From Variovorax saccharolyticus (GTDB lineage Bacteria > Pseudomonadota > Gammaproteobacteria > Burkholderiales > Burkholderiaceae_C), in contig NZ_JASZYT010000010.1 in NCBI RefSeq assembly GCF_030316765.1, forward strand, positions 186,001-250,000: DNA of 64,000 bases, given 5' to 3'. Each line of letters starts with the position of its first letter. Position 1 is the stretch's first letter. Shown here one piece after another: positions 1 to 6,910 of this stretch. A program made the position numbers and the translations under genes. The notes below the pieces were generated by a model that saw only the letters and a list, made by a program, of their open reading frames with translations, searched no databases and was not told the DNA's origin.

Positions 1-1293
1 CCGGGTCCAGAACGCGAGGGCGGCCGCGCAGGCGGTGGTCCACGCCGCGCGCTGGGCAGGCAGCGGCAGCGGCGGCTGGAACTCCCGGGCCGGCACTTCG
101 CCGCCAGCCAGCGGGGCGTAGAGCATCGGCAGCATGTCGTAGGTCGGAGCCAGCGCCAGCTCGCCCTGGGACGGCCGAAAACTCAGGTTTCCCAGGTGCA
201 TGTCGGTGTTCGCGATCAGCCGTCCGAACCACCAGAGATGCAGGATGCGCAACTCGTCTTCGGCCGAGAGCCAGCCGGCACCGGCCAGCCGGGCTGCGAG
301 CCTCGGCCAGTCCATCACGCCCTCCCCGATCAGCGTGGCATTGACCGTGTCGAGACTCACGAGGCGGCTGCGGCCGAACATGCCGACGCGATCGAAGCGC
401 TCCACCTCGAGAAAGGTGCGGCCGGCATGCACCGCCACCCGGCTGCGCGCGCTCTGCACGCCAGGCAGGGTGGCCGCGCAATCGAGCGCCAGATGCTCGG
501 CCACCAGCAGATCGGCCCAGCGACGCACCGCCGGCGACCCATCGGCGCCGGAGAACTTCACCAGCACGTGCGGCGTCGCCTGGCGATCCAGGTCACGCAG
601 CGCCGGGAACTTGGGAAACTCGCCGGCCGCGCTCGACCCGGCCACACCCTGCGCGATGGCCTGCTCGGCCAGTCGCCCATAGGCAGCGCCGACCCGCCTG
701 CCCGGAATCGGCTCAGGCACCGACACCTTGGCCTGCAGCCAGCGCTCGCACGCCGGGTCGCCCAGGATCAGGTTGCCGCTGACGTCCGAGCCGCTGCGGC
801 TCAGCACATGAAGAATGTCGTCGTCCGACCATTCGACCGGATTCGCCGGCACCTCGAACCGATGGTGCTCGGCCCGCGCGAACTGGCGCCCCATGTAGCC
901 TTGGGGCCGCATGTCATGCAGCGGATAGGGAAGCCCGCCCCACCAACCGTCGCGCGCCTCGTCGACCAGGGGCCAGCCGGTACCGTCGAGCGGCATCATC
1001 GTGCCCTCGGGCATCACGGGGGCAAGGTGCGAGACGAGAGCGGCCTGCCCGTCGGCATCGACCTCGTACAGCGGCAGGTCGGACAGCACGCCCCGCAGCG
1101 GCCGGCGCAAGGCATAGCGTGCCCGGCGCGCCTTGCCACCGCTCACGATCCGATGGCCGAGCGCCTGCAGCATCCGGTGCAGCGTCGGCACGCTGACCCC
1201 CAACGACCGGGCCAGATCAGCCGCACTTGCCATGGGCTGCCGCGCAAGCACGGTTGCCAGTTGATCAAGGGCGGTCGGGCGTCCGGCTTCCAC
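1..1293 (-). CDS. yjjJ: HipA-family kinase-like toxin, YjjJ type (C-terminus cut by window edge)
   Basis: HipA-family proteins are Ser/Thr kinases of type II toxin-antitoxin systems; the YjjJ branch carries its own DNA-binding domain instead of relying on a separate HipB. Translating leftwards, residues 1-60 form a winged helix (segment SLGVSVPTLHRMLQ), followed by a HipA N-lobe and a kinase C-lobe with the catalytic-loop motif IANTDMHLGN near residue 360 and the metal-binding motif APTYDMLP shortly after. The reading frame stays open to base 1, so the last part is missing. An in-frame TGA lies just upstream, which limits the start to GTG at 1291-1293 or ATG at 1231-1233. Neither has a convincing ribosome site; the GTG keeps the whole helix domain. 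No separate antitoxin gene is visible. The upstream repeat cluster may be its own operator. Confidence 0.85.
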   Translation of the reverse strand, partial: MEAGRPTALDQLATVLARQPMASAADLARSLGVSVPTLHRMLQALGHRIVSGGKARRARYALRRPLRGVLSDLPLYEVDADGQAALVSHLAPVMPEGTMMPLDGTGWPLVDEARDGWWGGLPYPLHDMRPQGYMGRQFARAEHHRFEVPANPVEWSDDDILHVLSRSGSDVSGNLILGDPACERWLQAKVSVPEPIPGRRVGAAYGRLAEQAIAQGVAGSSAAGEFPKFPALRDLDRQATPHVLVKFSGADGSPAVRRWADLLVAEHLALDCAATLPGVQSARSRVAVHAGRTFLEVERFDRVGMFGRSRLVSLDTVNATLIGEGVMDWPRLAARLAGAGWLSAEDELRILHLWWFGRLIANTDMHLGNLSFRPSQGELALAPTYDMLPMLYAPLAGGEVPAREFQPPLPLPAQRAAWTTACAAALAFWTR

Positions 1294-1304
1294 ACTGAAT
1301 GCTT

Positions 1305-1384
1305 GAGAAGATTGATGAGAAGATTCTTTTCATTCTCCCACAGGAGAAAACAATAATCTCCTCCCGGTTCCCGAGAAGATTCTC
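1305..1384. promoter_or_regulatory. Cluster of GAGAA/TTCTC half-sites upstream of yjjJ
   Basis: The 105-bp gap upstream of the HipA-like gene holds several copies of one half-site. GAGAAGATT lies at 1305-1313, GAGAAGATTCTT at 1317-1328, the inverted repeat TTCTCC-caca-GGAGAA at 1333-1348 and GAGAAGATTCTC (GAGAA/TTCTC around GA) at 1373-1384. This local AT-rich repeat set stands out in GC-rich surroundings. An autoregulatory operator for the winged helix of the adjacent protein is the simplest reading; that is inference. Confidence 0.5.
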
Positions 1385-1398
1385 AGACGATCCGAGGC

Positions 1399-2712
1399 TC
1401 AGGGCGCCAGGTCGGCCGCCCCCGCGTCCGGGTAGGCCAGCACCCGATCGATGCGCTTGCCTTCGAGCGCCGCCACCTCGAAGCACCAGCCTGCGCAGTC
1501 GATGCGCTCGCCGACTTCGGGCAGCCGGCCCGAGACGAACATCAACAGGCCCGCCACCGTGTTGTAGCGGCCTCGATCCTCTTCGGGCAGTTCGCGGATG
1601 CCCAGGCGGGCGCGCAGTTCCGACACCGGCATCAGGCCATCGAGTTCCCAGACGCCGTCGGGACGCTCGCGGGCCCAGGCCTCGGCATGGGTGGCGACCT
1701 GCAGTTCGCCGGTGATCGCCTCCAGCAGATCGCGCGGCGTCATGAGGCCCTGCACCACGCCATACTCGTCGACCACGAAGACCAGCCGGCCGGCATGCGA
1801 GCGGAACTGCTCGAGCAGTTCCATGCCGGTCAGCGTCTCGGGCACGAACACCGCGGGCTGGGCCGAAGGCTCGATCGGGCCTTCATGGGCGGGGCCGAGC
1901 CTCAGCAGGTGCGCCACGCTGATCACGCCGACCACGTCGTCGAGCGAACCACGGCAGACCGGATACCAGGAATGCACCAGGTTCAGCGCCCCGGCCGCGG
2001 ACACCTTCTGCAGGCACTCGGCCACGGTCCACGAGGCCTCCAGCCACTCGATGTCGGCCCGCGGAATCATGAGCGAGGTCAGCCGGCGGTCGTCCAGGTG
2101 GAACACGTTGCGCACCATCTGGTGCTCGTGCATCTCGATCACGCCGGCATCGACGCCCTCTTCTAGGCTGGCGGAGATCTCTTCTTCCGTCACCACGCGG
2201 GCCGCGTTCGAATCGATGCGCAGCAGCTTCAAAGTGGCGGCGGTGGCGCCCGACAGCAGCAGCACGAAAGGCTTGGCCGCCGTGGCCAGGCCGCGCATCG
2301 GCCGAGCCACGAAGCGCGCCACCGGCTCGGGGTAGAGCTGGCCGATGCGCTTGGGCACCAGCTCGCCGAAGATGATCGTGAAGAAGGTGATGCAGGTCAC
2401 CACCACCGCGGTCGATGCGATGCTGGCCGTGCCGGCGCCGATGCCCCATCCGCGCATCGAGTCCGCCAGCGGCTCCGCGAAGGCGGCCTCGCCCACGATG
2501 CCGCTGAGCATGCCGATCGAGGTGATGCCGATCTGCACGCTGGACAGGAACTGCGTCGGATCCTCCATCAGCTTGAGCGCCGCAGCGGCGCCCGCATCGC
2601 CGGTCTCGGCCAGAGCCGCGAGGCGCGCCCTGCGGCTGGTGGACAGGGCCATTTCGGACATTGCGAACAACGCGTTGAGCGTGGTCAGCAAGGCCAGTAG
2701 AAATACATCCAT
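1399..2712 (-). CDS. CorC/HlyC-family membrane protein with CNNM and CBS domains
   Basis: The 437-residue protein has an N-terminal CNNM (DUF21) region of about four hydrophobic helices, including the typical NALFAMSEMALS start and a KRIGQLYPEPVARF stretch. A CBS pair follows at about residues 205-330 and a C-terminal CorC/HlyC domain ends the chain. Members are called haemolysin-like or magnesium/cobalt efflux proteins; several are linked to Mg2+ handling, and a haemolytic role is usually not supported. The ATG at 2712 places the first helix at the N-terminus as in relatives; an upstream in-frame GTG at 2736 is possible. It is transcribed toward the HipA-like gene across a 105-bp gap. Confidence 0.88.
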   Translation of the reverse strand: MDVFLLALLTTLNALFAMSEMALSTSRRARLAALAETGDAGAAAALKLMEDPTQFLSSVQIGITSIGMLSGIVGEAAFAEPLADSMRGWGIGAGTASIASTAVVVTCITFFTIIFGELVPKRIGQLYPEPVARFVARPMRGLATAAKPFVLLLSGATAATLKLLRIDSNAARVVTEEEISASLEEGVDAGVIEMHEHQMVRNVFHLDDRRLTSLMIPRADIEWLEASWTVAECLQKVSAAGALNLVHSWYPVCRGSLDDVVGVISVAHLLRLGPAHEGPIEPSAQPAVFVPETLTGMELLEQFRSHAGRLVFVVDEYGVVQGLMTPRDLLEAITGELQVATHAEAWARERPDGVWELDGLMPVSELRARLGIRELPEEDRGRYNTVAGLLMFVSGRLPEVGERIDCAGWCFEVAALEGKRIDRVLAYPDAGAADLAP

Positions 2713-2855
2713 GAAGGGGGGAGTGAATGGGGACACGGCACTTTACTTCACCTGTGGCATGCCGAGTCCAAACGGGCCACGCCTAGAAATACCTTGGCCG
2801 CGACCAGTCCTTTAGATACATTTAGGTACATATACAACACCCAGGTGGAGCGGAG

Positions 2856-4247
2856 ATGCAAGACGGCTGGTGGTTCGCAAGCGGCGAAGAAAGGAATGGA
2901 CCGCTCTCGACCGAGCAACTCCAGGCACTTCTCGACGCGGGTGCTGTCGGTCCGGCCACGCTGGTCTGGCGCCCGGGGCGCTTGGCCTGGAAGCCGGTGG
3001 CCGACGTGTCCGACTTCCATCAGGACCGCACGAGCGTTCGCGTCCACGGTGCAGTTGCCGAACCCGCGCACCGGCGTGAACCTGTCTTCGACCTCGTGAC
3101 GCTGCCCGCCCCGAGGCTCGAATCGATCCGGCAAGAAGACCTTCCCGACTGGGCTCGTACAGGAGCGCCGAGCTCGAGCTTCCCCGTGCAGCCTGCGGTC
3201 CTGCACCTGCCGCTGGCGGGTCCGTGGCGACGCTTCTTTGCCCAGCTGCTCGACATCTGGTCGCTGTGTGTTCCCGTCGGCTACCTGCTCGGCATGGTCG
3301 CCGGCCGCTTCTGGCCCGCTTTCGGCCTCTGGATGTCGAGCCCGAGCTCCGGCACCGGCCTTGGGTTCTTGATGATTCCGCTGGCCCTGATTGCGCAGGC
3401 CTTCGTATTCGGCCTGTTCGGGACGACCCTCGGCAAGGTCTTGTTCGGCGTGCGCGTGACCTTGCTTGGCGGCGCCCGGCCCACGTTTCTCCAATACTTC
3501 GGGCGACTGCTGGGGTTGTACTGGGCGGGGCTGGGGCTGGGCGTTCCTTTCGTCAATCTGGTGACGATGTGGCGACAGTACGCACGCGTGAAGTCTGGCC
3601 AACCAGCGAGCTACGATGCCGCGCGCTTCCAGGTGCATGCCGTGTCGATGGGCGCAGCCAGGCGCTCGGTCGCCGCGTTCTGTGTCGTTGCGATGGTGGC
3701 GGTCTTCGGCTATCTGCAATACGGCGACTCGGAGGCGAACAAGAAATACTTCGCCGGCTTCGAGTGGATCAATCCCATCTCCAACAAGCGCGTGGACATC
3801 CCACCCGGCTGGGTATTCACGCAACAGGTGAATGCCGAAGGTGACCCCATCTTCACGTTCAGCTCCCACGCGGCCGGCGTGGTCAGCGTCTTCGCCCTGG
3901 AGGATGTCGACGAATCGGTGACGCTGGAGCAGTATCAACGCGCGTGGATTTCTGCAGTGCGTCCACAGATGGCCATCGATATCCGAGCCGATCCGATCAA
4001 CGTCAAGGGCCGCTTTGGGCTGCAGATGCGCGGCGTGATGGTGAACAACGCCTCGCGGCGAATCCACACGACATTGGTCAAGAACGGAAGCCAGGTCTGG
4101 CGGGTGGTCAGTGTCGGGATGAACGGCAGGGAGCCCGAATCGGCAGCCACCGAGGGTCTCAGAGCCGCGCTGCTTCAATCCCTGCCTGACCGTCCCGAGC
4201 GGCCTCGGCGCGCCGCCCCGACCGAGGGGCGAGGCGCGGCGATCTAG
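2856..4247 (+). CDS. GYF_2 and RDD domain membrane protein
   Basis: This 463-residue protein begins with a GYF_2 (DUF4339) domain at residues 1-55, seen as WWFASGEERNGPLS and the later W-K-P-V end. A linker leads to an RDD membrane domain (about 105-270) with several hydrophobic helices and a conserved Arg-Asp context near RRFFAQLLDIW. A further transmembrane helix near 275 precedes an unrecognised C-terminal domain (about 300-440) rich in beta-type segments. RDD proteins are poorly characterised membrane proteins, sometimes ion-transport related; GYF_2 is thought to bind proline-rich partners. GGAG motifs precede the ATG. It is divergent from the CorC-like gene. Confidence 0.8.
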   Translation: MQDGWWFASGEERNGPLSTEQLQALLDAGAVGPATLVWRPGRLAWKPVADVSDFHQDRTSVRVHGAVAEPAHRREPVFDLVTLPAPRLESIRQEDLPDWARTGAPSSSFPVQPAVLHLPLAGPWRRFFAQLLDIWSLCVPVGYLLGMVAGRFWPAFGLWMSSPSSGTGLGFLMIPLALIAQAFVFGLFGTTLGKVLFGVRVTLLGGARPTFLQYFGRLLGLYWAGLGLGVPFVNLVTMWRQYARVKSGQPASYDAARFQVHAVSMGAARRSVAAFCVVAMVAVFGYLQYGDSEANKKYFAGFEWINPISNKRVDIPPGWVFTQQVNAEGDPIFTFSSHAAGVVSVFALEDVDESVTLEQYQRAWISAVRPQMAIDIRADPINVKGRFGLQMRGVMVNNASRRIHTTLVKNGSQVWRVVSVGMNGREPESAATEGLRAALLQSLPDRPERPRRAAPTEGRGAAI

Positions 4248-4416
4248 CCGGGGGGCCGCCCCGCACGACGGAAAGGCATGGCCAAGGGCAAGGCCGGCTT
4301 GGTGAAACCGAGCATGGTGGAAACGCCCCCGATAAAGAATAGTCCCGACTCGGCGGATCGCAGCAGGCGGCCAGTTGCGGACGCAAGCCAGCATGCCGCA
4401 GCCCCATGCAAACGCC

Positions 4417-4797
4417 ATGATCGAATCCCCTATTTCCAGCGCCCAGATCGTCGTACGGGTCTGCCTCTTCCTGGCAGGCGCCATCGCTGTATCCGGCGGC
4501 TGTCTGCAGATGGTGCTTGGCCAACCACAGACTGCGCCGCGCCTGGACAATGTCCACCGGTTCATGGCAGGCATCTATCTCGGCACCGGCATCATCTGCT
4601 TCTGGGCGGGCTGGACCGTGCGCCAGCAGGGGACGCTGATCTATCTGCTGGCGTTGGGCATCTTCATCGCCGCATGCGGAAGACTGCTTTCGATGTCGAA
4701 GGTGGGCCTGCCGAAACCGGCCGTCGTCTGGCTTGGCTACCTCGCACCGGAACTTGTCCTTCCGATCGTGATGGTGGTAGCGCAGGCTATGCAGTGA
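4417..4797 (+). CDS. DUF4345-like four-helix membrane protein
   Basis: A 126-residue membrane protein with about four hydrophobic helices (near residues 10-32, 45-65, 72-92 and 100-122). It resembles the DUF4345 family, including the stretch RFMAGIYLGTGI in the second helix; the function of that family is not known. I chose the ATG at 4417 because the upstream 14 residues (from 4375) are hydrophilic and unlike the family start. The next gene begins 14 bp after its stop, so the two may be co-transcribed. Confidence 0.7.
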   Translation: MIESPISSAQIVVRVCLFLAGAIAVSGGCLQMVLGQPQTAPRLDNVHRFMAGIYLGTGIICFWAGWTVRQQGTLIYLLALGIFIAACGRLLSMSKVGLPKPAVVWLGYLAPELVLPIVMVVAQAMQ

Positions 4798-4811
4798 ATT
4801 ACAGTGCTCCA

Positions 4812-5165
4812 ATGACCGACACGACGACGTTCCCTCCTGAACTTCAAGCCGCGATGCGTGAACGCGACGAAGCCTTCTATGCGGTCGATGCGGCGAAGTG
4901 GGGCAAATACACCGCGAGCCGCTTCACGACTGTCCAGCAGAACGGTCAGTTCATGTCTCGGAGCGAACGGATCGGCAACCTCCAGGCGCAGAAGCAGCGG
5001 CCCTATGTCCCGCGCGAACGCGAGCAACTCGAACAGCAAGGCGACCTTGCAGTGACTCGCTTTCTCAGCGGCGGACTGTGGGTCGTGGAGGTTTGGAAGC
5101 GCATCGACGGTGCATGGGCAACCGTCATGACTCAGGCCACCACGGCGTCTGCCGAAAAGCCCTGA
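4812..5165 (+). CDS. SnoaL/NTF2-like small protein
   Basis: A 117-residue soluble protein with the pattern of a DUF4440/NTF2-like fold: an N-terminal helix (PPELQAAMRERDEAFYAVDA), a region like TASRFTTVQQNGQFMSRSER, and a strand-rich end (VTRFLSGGLWVVEVWKRIDGAW). Such proteins include small isomerases, cyclases and binding proteins, so no reaction can be assigned. It starts 14 bp after the DUF4345-like gene and ends 15 bp before the convergent serine hydrolase gene. Confidence 0.7.
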   Translation: MTDTTTFPPELQAAMRERDEAFYAVDAAKWGKYTASRFTTVQQNGQFMSRSERIGNLQAQKQRPYVPREREQLEQQGDLAVTRFLSGGLWVVEVWKRIDGAWATVMTQATTASAEKP

Positions 5166-5180
5166 CAGGCCCCCACGCGC

Positions 5181-6851
5181 CTACCGGGCGCGCGGCACGG
5201 CACTCGTCAGCAGCGCCAGCGCCTGATTCAGTGTCGTGGTGGCGAATCGTTCGCCCTTCGAATATCCGATGCGCACCACCACGAGGTCGTGCGATGGCAC
5301 CACGACGACGAACTGCCCGGCGGCGCCGAGCATGTAGTACGCCGAGGTCGGCACTGCCAGCGAACCGGTTCCATTGATCCAGAAGAAGCCGCCATAGATC
5401 GGGCGCTTGTCCGCGGCCCACGCGGGTGCCACGGTGCTCACGAAACTGACGAATCCCTCGGGGAGAATGCGCTCGCCATTCCAGACACCGTCCTGGAGGT
5501 AGAGATTGCCCAGCCGCGCCCAATCTCGCGCCGACATGAAGTCGTATCCCTGCGTGAGGAGGTTGCCGTAAGGGTCGGTCTCGATCACCATCGAGCGGAT
5601 GCCGATCTTGTCGAAGACATTGCGCTGCGGGAACGACAGGTACTCCTCGCCGCGTTTCTCGACTGCAAGGCGCACGAGGTAGTTGGCCAGCACCGGATCG
5701 GTGTTGCGGTAGCGGCCCACCGCATTCGGTGGCCACTGCTGCGGCCGTGTCGACGCATAGTTGAAAGCATTGATCCGGCCTGTGTAGTAGTAGAGGTGGT
5801 CCGGATAGGTTCCGTCGGGATCGAAGTCCGGATCGTCCGGCGCCTTGATTCGCAGGCCACTGGACATGCGCATGATGTCCGAGATGCGGATCTGCTTGCG
5901 AGCATCGCCTTCGCCCTGCCACTCGGGAATCGGGGCAGGCTGATCGAGTTGATACACGCCCTGCTTGATGAGCACCCCGATCATCGTGGCGGTCACGCTC
6001 TTGCCCATCGACCAGGATTCGAGCGGCGTCGCCACACCGACGCCGGCCTGATAGCGTTCCCCGACGATCCGCCCCTTGTGCGTCACCACGAAGGCGGAGG
6101 TATAGGCCTCTGGATTGGCGAACGCGGCATCGACCGCCTGGGTCAGCTTGGCAGCATCGATGGCGGCCGGCAACGGATCGGACGGCAACACGTCTCCCAT
6201 CGGCCAAGCCAAGGTCGAGGGGTCGGCCAGCGCGCTCTTGACTTGCACCGGCTTGAAGAAGACCTCGTCCTTCCCGGTCGGCAGCGTGATGCAGCCTTGC
6301 GAGCCGAAATGGCGCGCGACCAGCGTCGGGCCGTTCGGAATCGCAACCCGGACTTCATTCTTGCTGCGATCGACGACGGGTGCGGCCATCAGCTTGCGCT
6401 GGGCATAGGGCGCCACGAAGTAGCCAAGGCTTTCGGCAGCGACCGCAGGATCAAGTCCGGTGATGAATACGGCCGAACACAGGGTCTTCGCAAAGCCCGA
6501 TGCGTGGTGCTCGAGGACGTTGCCTGGTGGCGGCACATAGGGCGTATTCAGTTCGAGGCACTTGGCCCGCGCATTCAATGCACTGGCCGCCGGCAATTGA
6601 CTCGTGATGGAAGCTGCGTCGCATGCCGGGGCTGCGGACGTTGCAGCCGCACCGTTGCCAACCCCGACACCAACCCCGCCGCCGCCACCACCGCCCCCGC
6701 CGCCACAAGCGCCCAGCACCACGGTCAGGACCAGCGCCGCGACACTCGGCAGCCGCCTTCCGAAGCGCGTGGCGCATCGCTGCTGGCCATCGTCGTGGCG
6801 TCGTGGGCGCGGGTGTCTCCACCTCGGGAATGCTTCCAGGTTGCGGCGCAA
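5181..6851 (-). CDS. Serine hydrolase lipoprotein, class C beta-lactamase family
   Basis: A 556-residue protein with a beta-lactamase/transpeptidase-like domain. The serine-lysine pair appears as S281-M-G-K284 and the second motif as Y381-R-N383, the class C and esterase pattern (S-x-x-K and Y-x-N). A lipobox (VVLGAC, Cys49) marks it as a lipoprotein and is followed by about ten glycines and a VGVGVG tail. The start is set by a TTG at 6851 with a strong GAGGAG six bases upstream; there is no ATG or GTG between it and the lipobox. The n-region before the lipobox is unusually long at about 35 residues. The frame stays open upstream across polB, but that part is a shadow. Likely role is an envelope esterase or peptidase; substrate unknown. 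Confidence 0.82.
   Translation of the reverse strand: MRRNLEAFPRWRHPRPRRHDDGQQRCATRFGRRLPSVAALVLTVVLGACGGGGGGGGGGVGVGVGNGAAATSAAPACDAASITSQLPAASALNARAKCLELNTPYVPPPGNVLEHHASGFAKTLCSAVFITGLDPAVAAESLGYFVAPYAQRKLMAAPVVDRSKNEVRVAIPNGPTLVARHFGSQGCITLPTGKDEVFFKPVQVKSALADPSTLAWPMGDVLPSDPLPAAIDAAKLTQAVDAAFANPEAYTSAFVVTHKGRIVGERYQAGVGVATPLESWSMGKSVTATMIGVLIKQGVYQLDQPAPIPEWQGEGDARKQIRISDIMRMSSGLRIKAPDDPDFDPDGTYPDHLYYYTGRINAFNYASTRPQQWPPNAVGRYRNTDPVLANYLVRLAVEKRGEEYLSFPQRNVFDKIGIRSMVIETDPYGNLLTQGYDFMSARDWARLGNLYLQDGVWNGERILPEGFVSFVSTVAPAWAADKRPIYGGFFWINGTGSLAVPTSAYYMLGAAGQFVVVVPSHDLVVVRIGYSKGERFATTTLNQALALLTSAVPRAR
6668..6706. repeat. GC-rich triplet run encoding polyglycine
   Basis: A run of CCG, CCA and CCC triplets on the plus strand encodes the polyglycine tract directly after the lipobox cysteine of the serine hydrolase. 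Such tracts can change length by slippage, which here would only alter the tether between membrane anchor and enzyme. Confidence 0.6.
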
Positions 6852-6910
6852 TTGAGTCTCCTCGTTGGAGGGCCAGTGTGCCTTAGCTGGATTCAAGACC
6901 CGGAAGACCT

